A DNA stretch of 64,000 nucleotides from Dryocosmus kuriphilus (lineage: Eukaryota > Arthropoda > Insecta > Hymenoptera > Cynipidae). The stretch is from the NCBI GenBank assembly GCA_038277395.1, contig CM076196.1, forward strand, positions 133,201,867 through 133,265,866, read 5' to 3'. The position numbers and the translations under genes are program-made. A model generated the notes under the pieces. It was not told the origin of the DNA, searched no databases, and worked only from the letters and a program-made list of their open reading frames with translations. Positions 1-11,640 of this stretch are shown piece by piece (position 1 is the first letter of the stretch; each line of letters begins with the position of its first letter).

Positions 1-1274
<1,274 letters not shown>

Positions 1275-2338
1275 CGAGGTCTGACCGAAAAGTATCCGGA
1301 ATACCTTTGAATTTCCGCGCCAGAACGTTCGAGCGCCTGCTACCGGGTATCACTTTAAACTGCAACTCTTCAGGAAATCCCTCGATGCGACCGTCCATCA
1401 AGCACAAGAACACCGGAAAATATCGAGCGTGTGCGATTTGCGATTATAGAAGATCGCCGGTTGACTGTGCGCGAACTAGAATATGATCTTAGAATTCCGA
1501 AAAATAATGTTTGAAAAATTTTAACCGAGAAATTGGGTTTGACTCGTGTGTGTTTGTGTGTGTGTGTGTGTGTGAAAAATCCATTCCAAAATTGCTCACA
1601 GAAGATCGAAAAAGCTTCGCTTTGAAGTCGCTCAGGACAACTTGGAAATGGTTTCTGATAATGAAAATGAACTCAAAAAGATTATTACTGGTGATGAATC
1701 GTGGGTTTATGGGTATGATCCCCGAAACAGAACAACAGTCTTCACTGTGGAAGCTTCCATCCGAGCCACGTCCGAAAAAAGCACGTCAAAGTCGGAGCAA
1801 TGTCAAGTCAATGTTGATTGTTTTTTTCGATTATGAAGGTGTTGTGCACCACGAATACGCTCCTACAGGTCAGACAATCAATAAGAATTTTATCTTGAAA
1901 TTCTGAAAATATTGCGTGACACAATTAGAAGAAAACGGCGTCTTTGGTCAAAAGGTGACTGGCTTCTTCACCACGATAATGCGCCAGCGCATTTACTGAA
2001 CCTTGTGCAGCAAAATTTGACAAAGCAAAAAGTCGTACAGCTTCGCCAGCCTCCGCATAGCCCCGACATAGTGACTTTTGGCTATTTTTAAAATTGAAAA
2101 CTCCACTCAAAGGACACCGGTTTGACGACACAGAGATGATTCAGGTAAATGCGACGAGTGCACTAAAGACTATTTCGGAAACTGACTTCCAGGACTGCTT
2201 CAGGAAGTGGAAACACCGCTGGGAGCGCGTCGTTCAATCAAATGGGGACTGCTTTGAAAGATGTCACTTGCCGGATGACGAAGAATAACACCATCATATA
2301 GGTATGAAGGTATTCCGCATACTTTCCGGACAGACCTC
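1275..2338 (+). mobile_element. Mariner transposon (copy 1), defective
   Basis: The ends are inverted repeats of roughly 30 bases beginning CGAGGTCTG and ending CAGACCTCG, bounded on both sides by TA, the target duplication of the IS630-Tc1-mariner superfamily. The uninterrupted locus is visible in the palindrome arm near 51.79 kb, which fixes both boundaries. The 1064-bp length is slightly short for a mariner. The transposase is broken, so the copy cannot move by itself. Confidence 0.93.
1411..2288 (+). pseudogene. Mariner transposase remnant
   Basis: Fragments in several frames match mariner transposase: the segment with TGDESWVYGYDP (around 1690) holds the first catalytic Asp, and DWLLHHDNAPAH (around 1960) holds the second. 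The region that should hold the third Asp of the D,D34D triad (after PPHSPD, near 2070) is rearranged and lacks it. A (TG)n tract at about 1547-1574 lies inside the coding region, and several frameshifts follow. The helix-turn-helix N-terminal half is only partly legible. This is clearly a dead gene. Confidence 0.9.
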
Positions 2339-2340
2339 GT

Positions 2341-2578
2341 ATCTCCCTCTTTATCTTAAAGTTATAGAAGGTTCTATGTACATCATAAATACTCCAAGTC
2401 GTCACAGAAGTCCATCAACATTGTCAAGCCCAAGCTCTTACTTAAGCATTTAGCTTTCCAGAAAAAATTGAGAACACTTATAGTTTATAAAAATAATAAT
2501 ATTAAGTATTTATTAAAATTCAAGAATTAAAAAATGAAGCTCTAATTTGAGTGAATAGGATAGCAATGAGCCCGTATA
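2341..2578. other. Family P continuation, then unassigned DNA
   Basis: Bases 2341 to about 2425 resume the family P repeat on the far side of the mariner and match about 51790-51870. The following 150 bases are AT-rich with no gene or repeat that I recognise, up to the TA that borders the long-TIR element. Confidence 0.6.
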
Positions 2579-3056
2579 GTCCAGCCAATTTAGCAAGAAT
2601 AAGGGGTCAACCTCGGAATGAGAGATAATACGCTGTAAACTCGTATACACCTTCATTTTCGTGTTTTAAAAGTTTTCTTAAAAGTCTCATAAAATCTCGT
2701 GTCTGCGTCGTAAGTTATTCAAGATCAAAGGTCACCAAAATCAGTTTTTCGCTATTATCTCGGTTTCTATAGCTCCAATGATGTTAATATTCCTTATAAA
2801 AATTGTAGAACATAAAATTTGCGCCAAATTTTGTTTCAAAAAAATTTTCATACGTCCAACCGTTTTTGAGATAGAGGGCGGAGAGCCCGCAGCGCTCAGC
2901 CATACTGACTGTAATGCAAGGTCAACCGTGAATTTCAGTGAATAATACCTTTTATAAAGTTAATAAGTCATTGAAATATCATTAACTAAAATAACTTGTA
3001 TTATTTGTTAGTTAATACATTATATTTAATAACATTTTGCATATATCTAATATATT
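2579..3056 (+). repeat. Left terminal inverted repeat
   Basis: Pairs with 4432-4910 in reverse complement; the arms differ by scattered substitutions and short indels. The most conserved block contains GAGGGCGGAGAGCCCGCAGC near 2873, which is GC-rich against the AT background. Short ORFs in this block are the same sequence read from either side and are not genes. Confidence 0.85.
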
Positions 3057-3283
3057 CATTTAATAATACTTACCGACTTTGTGTAATTAAAAACTCATTA
3101 GATGAAATACTTATTGTATATCCTAATTTTTTATATTAATTTATTGAAAGTAGATTTTAAGTAGAAATAAAACGAGTAAATATATTTCATTTTCATACTT
3201 ATTCAGTAGCTGTATATTTCTTACAATTTAAATTAAAATGAAGTGAAAATATATAAATCTTTAATTATTTAAAACGCAAAGTA

Positions 3284-3889
3284 TTAATTTTCTTCTTCTT
3301 CTTCATCATCGTCATCTTCCGGGCATGTGAAAATGTCTGTTTCATTTTCATTGTCTTCGTTGTCCTGAATCGTTGTTTCCACGTCTTCCAGAATTTCCGG
3401 ATCAAATGCACTCTCTTCCTCAGAGTTGCTTTGTGATGAAATAGCATTGAGGCAAGCTTGTCCATTACACTCGCCACAAGCTAAAGCGTATTGCAACCCC
3501 GATTTTCTGCACCCACAGCGTACACCACATCCATTCTTACAATTACAAAATAATGTATTAAGTAATGCCTCAGGAGCTGGTGGTAATATTGTTGGTATTG
3601 GCTCCAGGAGTTCATTTTGCAGCACCCAACCCCATTCCTGGGGTTCTAAATCATGCTCTAACCATTTTTGAATTTTGTAATAAACACGGTTTATATGCTG
3701 ATGGGCTGCTGCACTTTCCGGCGGAAGATTGGACAACTGGACAGGATAATGAAGCTTTGTAGACTTTATGAACTGAGTATATCGAAGATGATCGATATTG
3801 TCCTCAGATTTAGAAGCATTGTATATCACTAGTAAGATGCGTACTCCATTTTCGTATAATTGCTGCACAGGGCCATCTAAAAAAAATGA
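3284..3889 (-). pseudogene. Cys-rich repetitive protein, C-terminal exon
   Basis: The frame is open from about 3889 down to a stop near 3284 (about 200 residues). It has a conserved-looking helical stretch with LPPESAAAHQHINRVYY and GWGWVLQNELLEPIP-like features, then a compact Cys cluster (CNCKNGCGVRCGCRK, later CGECNGQAC), then an acidic Asp/Glu tail. This layout resembles the C-terminal part of a multi-copy arthropod protein family with a zinc-ribbon-like tail, which I recall as predicted-nuclease-like; that is recollection, not a search result. A tract TTTTTTTTAG directly upstream on the coding strand looks like a 3' splice site, so this is probably a last exon. The N-terminal exons are absent from the element. 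Function is unknown. Confidence 0.6.
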
Positions 3890-4431
3890 TATTTTTTCTC
3901 GAGTTACGCTTCAGATACTACATTTCTTGAACTTATTACTCCCAATATATAAGGCACACGTTCCGATCTCGTACGAATTTATAGATCATATCGAGTAGAA
4001 TGTAGTAGATTTTTAACATTTCATAAAACTAAACGGTAAAAAGGTTATAGGCCGAAAAGTAAATTTTTTAAAATTTTCAATTATCTGTCATCATCCTTTT
4101 GAGAATTTTTTTTAGCTTTCCTATGAGAGGCATATCTATGTAGAAATATATATTTTTTATAGTAACATACGTCAGATTGTTACGAAAAATCTTCAGCCAT
4201 TAAAACAATTCGGTGAAGGAAATGCAACGTTAGAAAAATTAAAAAATCGTCAAACATCACATTGATTTACTCGGTTTTTGGGCAGTTTCGGGGTAATGAT
4301 GAACGGGAAGTTGTTCAGCTCGGCTGAAAAACTAGAATAGCCCTTGATTATAACATTATTCTTGTCTGAGATGGGTTTAACAAATAGAAATTACCATGGT
4401 TTATAAGCAAAACTATATGTCACTATCAAAA

Positions 4432-4910
4432 TTAAATTTCCTGAGATATGCCCATATGCAAAATGTTATTAAATATAATGTATTAACTAAAAAATAATAC
4501 AGATTATTTATTGCTCATGATATTTCAATGATTTAATAACTTTATGCAAGGTATTATTCACTGAAATTCACGGTTGACCTTGCATTACAGTCAGTATGGC
4601 TGAGCGCTGCGGGCTCTCCGCCCTCTATCTGAAAAATGGTTGGACGTATGGAAAATTTTTTGAAACAAAATTTGTCGAAAATTTTATATTCTGCAATTTT
4701 TGTAAAAAGTATCAACATCATTGGAGCTATAGAAACCGAGATAATAGCGAAAAACTGATTTTTGTGATATTTGAACTTGAAAAAATTACGACGCAGACAC
4801 GAGATTTTATGAGACTTTTGAGACAAATTTTAGAACACCAAAATGAAGGTGTGTACGAGTTTACAGCTTATAATCTCTCATTCCGAGGTGAAACCCTAAT
4901 ATGACTGGAC
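4432..4910 (-). repeat. Right terminal inverted repeat
   Basis: Reverse complement of 2579-3056, ending in CTGGAC followed by TA. The correspondence continues inward to about 4432, past the GC-rich block into AT-rich DNA containing a TTAGTTAATACATTATA motif. Confidence 0.85.
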
Positions 4911-4912
4911 TA

Positions 4913-5460
4913 GTATTACAGCGTTGGGTTACAAATTCTGTTATCTAGAAGCTTCGAGAATCAAAGTTTTTACTAGCTCAAACACGAACCATAATCGCCT
5001 TTCGATTATTGTCTAATTTTACAAACACTTAGCCTGTAACAGAACCCTGTCCCTGAAGCATGTATCTTAGCAGTCCACTGTACTTGGTTACTGCTTGAAT
5101 GACATTTTAGCAGGGACATGAACCATCATCGCCTATCGGTTACTGATTAATTTTACAGACATTCAGCACGTATTTTAGTACGGTCACGGACCATCATCGC
5201 CTGTTGGTAAATGACTGTTTTTACAGACATTTAACACGGACATGAACTACCATCGCCTTTCGATTACTGATTAATTTAGCAAACATTCAGTACGCACACG
5301 AACCACCATCGCCTGTCGATTATTTACTAATTTTACAGACATTTAGCCTGGAACAGAACCCTTCTGCCGAAACTGTAGTTTTACAAACATTTAGCTTGGA
5401 ACGGAACCCTGCCCGGAACCCTGTATGTAGGCAACCCGCCGTGGTGCCCCCGAACTGTCC
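4913..5460. repeat. 60-bp minisatellite of family P
   Basis: Diverged tandem units of about 55-65 bp built around ACAGACATTTAGCACGGAC and GAACCATCATCGCC. The same array occurs at about 51870-52300 and, in reverse, at about 43680-44110 in the palindrome arms, so this block belongs to the same large repeat family as 1-1274. There is no coding capacity. Confidence 0.85.
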
Positions 5461-5461
5461 T

Positions 5462-5880
5462 AGCTATACTACTTTTACAAAATCAAAAAATCCATTTTCC
5501 GGCTAAACTATACGAGATACAAAAAAAAATAGTTAAGTGTAAATTTTTTTAAGTTTTAAGTACTTTTTTTCTTTTAATCGAGGAAACGTTATTAAAAATA
5601 AAAAATTCAAATTTCCCACCAAACTATGCAGGATACGGAAAAATTATAACAAACAAAGTTGTGCACCTCAAAAGGATCTACAAATTAGTTTTCTAGAATT
5701 TTTTGTAAGGACGCACAGTTTTTTTGAGTTATTCGTGAAATATGTTATTAAATATAAAGAAATCCAATTTTCAGCAAAATTATGCAAGATATGAGAAAAT
5801 ATTAAGGAGCAGAACTGTTCACCTTTGAAAAAACTAAGCATTTTTTTTATAAGACTCATCGTTTTACTTTTAAAAATCGA
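5462..5880. repeat. ~155-bp satellite, copy 1
   Basis: Three diverged units, each containing a version of CAAAACTATGCAAGATACG and then a poly-A-rich segment and CTACAAAT. Related arrays lie at 27312-27830 and 39745-40220. In all three the spacing between equivalent motifs is about 120-160 bp. Confidence 0.8.
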
Positions 5881-5954
5881 AAAACTGCATTGTGAAAATT
5901 TGGAAAATCACAAAAAAAACTTTGCTAATCTACAATGTATTTAAAAAAGATTAA

Positions 5955-6295
5955 TTGTCGAGCGCGAAGCGCGAGTGCCATGACAAAAATGTATTTCTTA
6001 AGGTCGATAGAGCCTTACGTAAAATAATTTCTTTCGTAATTTTTAATAATATTAAAATTTAATAACTTCATTAAAAGCAGGTGTTTTGAAAGTTTAAGAC
6101 CCAAGTAATGAAAACCGAGCACGAAGTGCGAGGGCCAAAAGATCCAAGTGTGAAGCGCGAGGTTCAAATATATCGGAGTGCGAAGCGCGACGACTACCAC
6201 ATCGCGCGCCCTAGGTGCGCTCAGTCTTGCGAGTGAAGCGAGCCTGGCGCAAAGCGCTTGATGAGAATATGCGAACGAAGTGAGCAGATTTTTTT
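5955..6295. repeat. Cluster of GC-rich hairpin repeats, copy 1
   Basis: Several short inverted repeats of the form GAGCGCGAAGCGCGAG, where a GAA loop joins self-complementary stems, lie in otherwise AT-rich DNA. Variants here include GAGCACGAAGTGCGAG and GGCGCAAAGCGC. The cluster directly follows the satellite block and is followed by CAGATTTTTTTA, the same order as at 27836-28085. Confidence 0.8.
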
Positions 6296-6299
6296 AGCT

Positions 6300-7842
6300 A
6301 TCATCATTCTTCTATTAATTTGAAACCGTTTCAGTGCAAAAAAAATTTTTTCTGCGCGAAAGTGCGAAATTTTATAAAATTAAAAAAATTTTTTCCTATT
6401 TTGTTCATAAAAATTTAAATTGTGATATCCTAACAAAAATATTAAAACTATATTATTTTTTAATAATTTTCGTGATAAAATATTATTTGTACATCAATAT
6501 AGAGCAATTTTATCAAAACCAAAATTTCTTTTATCGATAGTAAGACTATTTGTCAATTTGTTCATCAAATTTTTTTATAACAATTAAATGGATCAATAAA
6601 CAAATTATTCGTATTTCTTGGTCCCTATGCATTGATTTAAACTTTAAAGGGATATAAAGTTTAGATATAAGCATTTATTAAAGAGCAAAAATGGTACATT
6701 TAAATTTCTGGCTAACGTTAATCCAGTTTTTTTTACCACAAAACTAGAAATAAAATAACTGGTTCCTGTTATGTCATGAGGAGCATGTTTTGATTTTGAA
6801 ATTATTGTAAATAACTTGCAATTATTGTTACCGCGCAAACTGTCATTTCCTTCTTTTCCACATAAAAGAAGCGTATCTCGCTTGTAAAATTTCTTTATCT
6901 TGAATAAACTTTCTAGACAAGGCTGTAGACTTTGTAAACTTACCAATTTTATTGATAATTAACATTAATTTATGCTATTTTTCTACGATTCTTATACTTT
7001 TTCAATGTTTTCATTTAAAATTTACCTGGAATAGCGGCCATATTGAAATTGTGATAACGTCACTCGTCGGTAGCGCTCCCAAGAATACTTTTGTCTATGC
7101 TCGCGAAAAAATCTTACGTATAATTTATTCCCTATAATACTTTTTCATAAGGGAGTTGTTCTCCTGGACTGAAAATTGTTGAATTAATTTAAAATAGATA
7201 AAAAATATATAATATAAAAAATGTATCCAAGTAGGTGGTATGCGGTATCGTAGAATATTAATTAAATATAATATCTATCTAAAATTTTTGAATCTTATGT
7301 TCCTATTTAAAATTATTATTGTGAACAATTAATGATTTTAATATAGTTTGATAATAAAACCAATAATGAACCAAATTTCTTAAAATAAACCCAAAATAAG
7401 TACCAAACCGTAAGGACTAAGAATCATAAGGTCCAAACACGATGGACAGATGGACACCCGAGTGAAAGTATAAGGGTTAGAGTTTAGACCCAGATCTGCG
7501 AAACCGGGTTCAAATTTTCTATTACGAACCCGCAGCTGTTATACACATTTAAGAGATACAGAAAATGTCTTTTGTTTGCTTCTAAAAAGAGAAACTCTCG
7601 TATATTTAGGAAGAGATGTAAATTGAAACACATGATAGAGTGGAAGTACTCAGTTATAATTAATTACAACGTTGAGATCTTGAATTATTCTTTTTGGAGT
7701 AAACTGGAGAACGGTGAAGAGTTAAAAAAAGGACTGGAGTCTCTTTATTAGACGCGTAACTCGTGACGAGGCGAATGGAGGATGGGGCCGCTAATCAGCC
7801 GTAATTCAGTTTTCCTAGAGCAGCTGCATTCGCTGGGGAAGC
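6300..7842. other. AT-rich DNA, nothing identified
   Basis: No ORF with recognisable content, RNA gene or clear repeat is seen. The last 120 bases (7720-7842) are less AT-rich and look like unique sequence, leading into the small ORF at 7843. Confidence 0.5.
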
Positions 7843-7941
7843 ATGGCTCTATTGTTTGTGCTCCTTTCGATTTCGGCGAGATTCGCCCAGCACGCGGACC
7901 GTGCTGAATTCTTTTACGCCCACCAAAAACGAGAAGCTTAA
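7843..7941 (+). CDS. Short secreted-peptide-like ORF (32 codons)
   Basis: The ATG sits in a favourable context (A at -3, G at +4). The peptide begins MALLFVLLSISARFAQ, a plausible signal peptide with a hydrophobic core, followed by about 16 hydrophilic residues including a KR dibasic pair (AHQKREA) before TAA. Local GC content is higher than in the flanks, which sets it apart from repeat-derived ORFs. At 32 codons a chance ORF is quite possible, and it could also be a first exon. No homologue is recognised. Confidence 0.3.
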   Translation: MALLFVLLSISARFAQHADRAEFFYAHQKREA

Positions 7942-9250
7942 TTGTAAATAATTACCTCATTTAACATTCGAATTGCAAATGAGTCCATCAGCTTAATTAG
8001 GATGTTACTACTAACACGTCGAACTATTCATTCTAATCATTTACTCAGTTACTTCTCACTAAACGGATTTGCTATCATCTTCGAAAAAATTATGTTTATA
8101 GACTTAAACTACATGCAAAGTCGACCGAATATTTATGCATCATAAAAAAGTAACAAATTAAAAATTCCAAAGCTATATGTATGTTTGCATAGTATAAACA
8201 TTTAAACTATAATAGTATTCTGAAGAATGTCAGGTTTCACAGTCTTTCCATCTTTTCCCCTATTCTTTCTCTTACTAATAAGAATTCCTCTTTTCACTTC
8301 TGGGAGCGTCCATTAATTACGTAAGGGTCATTTTTGGAATTTTCGAACTCCGCCCCTACTTAAAGGCTTTTCTATAGTAAATGCATGTAACTTCAATATG
8401 GTCGTAAGATTTGGCTAACTTTTAAAGAATAATGTCCCTTTCACCATATGTTGGATTGCACGGTAGTGCAGTTAATTTCACGTCATTGTAAATAATTTCT
8501 GGTGATTTGTAATAATTTATAGTAATTAAAAATGATTCTATGTAATTTTAATTTAGAATGCATATAACTTCATGGTGAATTTTGAGTGATTCCAGGTGAT
8601 TTAACGTGAATGTAACTGACTGCCCGTTTGTACACTGATTGCAAGAGTTACTGTACGTACCCCTCAGAAAGAAGACTCTTATCCTATTCTTCTCAGCAAC
8701 ATACACACACACACGTTCGTGATTTTCGCGAGATGTTCGTTTCGATTAGTTTTAAAGTGAGTAAAGTTGGATTTTTTTCATGTCAAAACAAAAGAAGATA
8801 TAATAAAAAATTCTTTTGACAATAAAGACTTCAGAAACGAAAAATTTAAGCGTATAACATTTTTGATACCTTGGGCTAGGGCTAACGCTCGGAAGTGTTC
8901 AATATTTGTTCATTGCCAGTGTTTGAAGAAACGAAAATGTCCAATAAATAAAATTAATATAAATGCGTCTATAGTTGATTTAAATTTTCAAGTATGTGGC
9001 CTTCAAAATTGAATGGATTTAGAGAGTAGTAAAAATCGAAAATTTTGAACCAAAAAGTAAATTTTGATCCCACACTGTGCTTCATTTTTCAAACTTTTTT
9101 GTTTTAATAGTCTAATGTCTTCTCGAAAGAAATGGCTGATACACACAAGTGCAGTTTCACAAGTAACTTAAAACTCTGCCACTTTCTTTCCCTTACTCCC
9201 TGAAAGCGGTGTTCTAAGATTTAAACTCTAAATCTAAAGAATCAAAGAAA
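7942..9250. other. AT-rich intergenic DNA
   Basis: No gene seen. Near 8300 the sequence GCGTCCATTAATTACGTAA followed by GGGTCATTTTTGG looks like a fragment of a dispersed arthropod repeat; I cannot name the family. A short (AC)n lies at about 8704. ORFs around 8628-9012 have no recognisable content. Confidence 0.45.
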
Positions 9251-9288
9251 CCCCCCCCCCCCCCCCCCCCCGGGGGGGAAATTTACAA
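9251..9288. repeat. C31-G7 homopolymer junction
   Basis: A run of 31 C followed directly by 7 G, at the boundary where the R1-like element appears to begin. The run length may be imprecise because homopolymers are hard to sequence. A second G-rich run lies at about 9600-9614. Confidence 0.9.
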
Positions 9289-9766
9289 CCGGCGCGGTAT
9301 CGCGCTAGTGCCACCACGAGTTTCATCGACAGTGGCATGGTACTCCCGTGTTAGGTTTGCTGGTCCCCCATCGGGCGCCTCCCGGGGTTGCGGATAGGGC
9401 AACGCTCTCCAGATATGGATGGTACCGGAGGAATAAAATACTCGCGGCGGACAAAAGCCAGCCAGGGGAAGAAACCCCGAAACAAAATGAAAGATGGATA
9501 AGCGTCGGTTAAAGGACTTACCCCAAGGTAGTCTCAATGTTCCGTTTATTCCGATCGGGTGAAAGCCCCGGTGGTCAATGCTGGCCCCACGGATTTGGGG
9601 AGGGGGGGGGGGGGCAAACACGCGACATGATAATCGATGAGGTGAACAAGGAGAAGCGTAAGCAGAACATAATGAACAGCAGCTGCGAGGGGATGTTCGA
9701 TGGCGATATCGACGTAGTAAGGTAAAACTAGGAAAAAAGACCCGTCACATCGCTGGAACGCGCAAA

Positions 9767-10978
9767 ATGAGATGCCAGCAGCTGTTTGAGAGCCACAGTA
9801 AGGCTATCGAGGAATTGTACGGCGCCCTGCATGAGCTGCACAACTTCTCGATGTTAAGGAAAAATATGTTCAACTCAATTAGGCAGGGGATTGAAAAAGC
9901 GCGTTGGGCTCTGTCAAATGTGTGCCTTAGCAGAAAAAAAATCCAGAACTTTCTGCAGGACACAGCTGAGAATGCAAAAGGTTCACATATTCGGAGCCTT
10001 AGAAAATCTGAGAAGGCAGCAATGCAAAATCCGAAGAGTGCGGAGAAAAGAAAGTGCGGAGAGTGCACGCCGAGCCCAACTGAACAAAAAGAGGTTCAAA
10101 CGAAAAAGAAAACTATAAAGACTGGAATCAACCCTGCTCCTGAGCAGTGGTCTGACGTAATCAGTCGAAACAAGAAGAAGGGTACGGGACAATTAAACCA
10201 CTGCGAGGGAAAAGTCGCTACTAAAAAAAACGGTAAGAAAGAGGAGGGCAGGACCGCGACCTGCGGCTGTCCTCATTTAACCAGCAGAAGGGAAGATATA
10301 TGCTGAAATTCTAAGGAAAATCAAGGGAAAAGTACCTCCTGATGAAATGAAGATCGAAGTTAGGGCCATCAGCGAAATCCGTCAGTGCGACGTCCTTGTC
10401 GAGCTGGGTGACTCACCTGGTAACAGAGAGGCATTTGAAGAGGCGTTGAAAGTGTCAGCTGAAACACTGGGCAAGGTGCGCCCCATGGTACTAGGAGTCC
10501 AAATAGAGATCCGTGACTTTGATGCCATAACAGAACCATGCGAAGTCAGAGAAGGCATAGAGGCCTCTCTATCTAGAGAAGCGGCGGGTGACATCAAGGT
10601 CAATCTAACGAAAAGCAGATTTCGGGGCAACGTGTTTACCTTCGTTGAGCTAAACGAGGCGGCGGCAATAGCGCTGATAAAGAAGGAACGCGTCCGAATA
10701 GGTAGGTTGAACTGACGCATAAGACGCAGTGATCGGGCCACCAGATGCTACCACTGCCATGGGTACGGACACCTTGCAGCTGGCTGCAAAGCTGACGACC
10801 CCAGAAACCTGTGTTGGCGTTGTGGTCAAACAAGACACAAAGCATCGAACTGTACAAAGGAATCTAGATGCTACTTCTACGCAGAAAAGAAGGATGGTGA
10901 GAACTTAAACCATGTCCCGAATTCGTCAAAGCGTGTGGCACACCTTGCGGCATCAAAAAGCGGAGGCAAGGTGTCGAG
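9767..10978 (+). pseudogene. R1 ORF1 (gag-like nucleocapsid protein)
   Basis: Nucleic-acid-binding protein of the retrotransposon particle. The first half (9767-10306) is Lys/Gln-rich. After a frameshift near 10260, the frame from about 10270 contains a structured segment (MKIEVRAISEIRQCDVLVEL and on). A single TGA at 10713-10715 then precedes two CCHC knuckles in the same frame: CYHCHGYGHLAAGC near 10750 and CWRCGQTRHKASNC near 10812. A third knuckle is degraded. Knuckles at the C terminus are typical of R1/jockey-group ORF1. Confidence 0.85.
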
Positions 10979-11640
10979 ATGCCGGTAATTCTTCAGGCAA
11001 ACCTCAGAACAAGCAGACTCGCCCGTGATCTGCTGATCCAGATATATTCAGAAAAAGAAGCCGATCTCCTGATGATCTCTGAGCAGTACCAAGGAGCATC
11101 TGCACGACATTGGTATGCAGATGATTCGGGAATAGCTGGAATCTTGGTCAGGAATCCAGACAGGTTTCCCGTCAGTGCTACTGGTAAGGGCGATGGTCAT
11201 GTGTGGGTGAGGTCCAGAGACACAACGTACGTTAGCGTATATCTCTCTCGTAATGAGGGAATGGCCGTATTCCAGAGATAACTGGAGGAATTGGAGGATA
11301 AGATTCGTGAGTGTGATGGTCACATTCTCATCGCTGGTGATTTTAACGCAAAAGGCCTAGAATGGGGCCTGGGGTGGAACTGCGCCAGAGGACTTGCGGT
11401 AGCAGATATGGTGGCAAGAACGGATCTAAACATTCTTAATACGGGCGGCGCGGGCAAAGCCACGTTCAGAAGGAGCGGAAAACGTGGCAGGATTATTGAC
11501 ATCTCCCTTGCTACATCGGCTCTAGTGGCCAAGATTCGAGACTGGGAGGTTATGGAAGATTTCACTAGAAGCGATTATCAATACATTAGGTACAGGATCG
11601 ATACACCCAAAAAGGAGGGGGCGCCATCCTTAATGGGTTA
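10979..11640 (+). pseudogene. R1 ORF2, endonuclease domain
   Basis: Apurinic-endonuclease-like (EEP fold) domain that nicks the target for target-primed reverse transcription. Visible motifs include the N-terminal ILQANLRTSRLARDLL, DLLMISEQY, ILIAGDFNAKGLEWG (metal-binding Asp and Asn) and the C-terminal SDYQYIRYRI, which stands for the usual SDHxYI. A stop at 11279-11281 splits the domain. The reading frame starts right after ORF1. Confidence 0.87.

Larger units (their letters stand above)
2579..4910. mobile_element. Long-TIR DNA transposon of unrecognised family
   Basis: The first ~480 bases (2579-3056) reappear in reverse complement as the last ~480 (4432-4910). The outer ends read GTCCAG and CTGGAC and are bordered by TA on both sides, consistent with a 2-bp TA duplication. 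The only substantial ORF inside lies on the minus strand and encodes the C-terminal part of a Cys-rich protein. I cannot place the element in a named superfamily. Seeing the same termini and gene elsewhere in the genome would confirm it as a transposon; a chance inverted duplication around a gene fragment is the alternative. Confidence 0.75.

Noticed and set aside
4913..5460. Regularly spaced repeats considered as a CRISPR array
   Set aside because: Units are diverged tandem minisatellite copies without constant repeats and unique spacers, in a eukaryotic transposon context.
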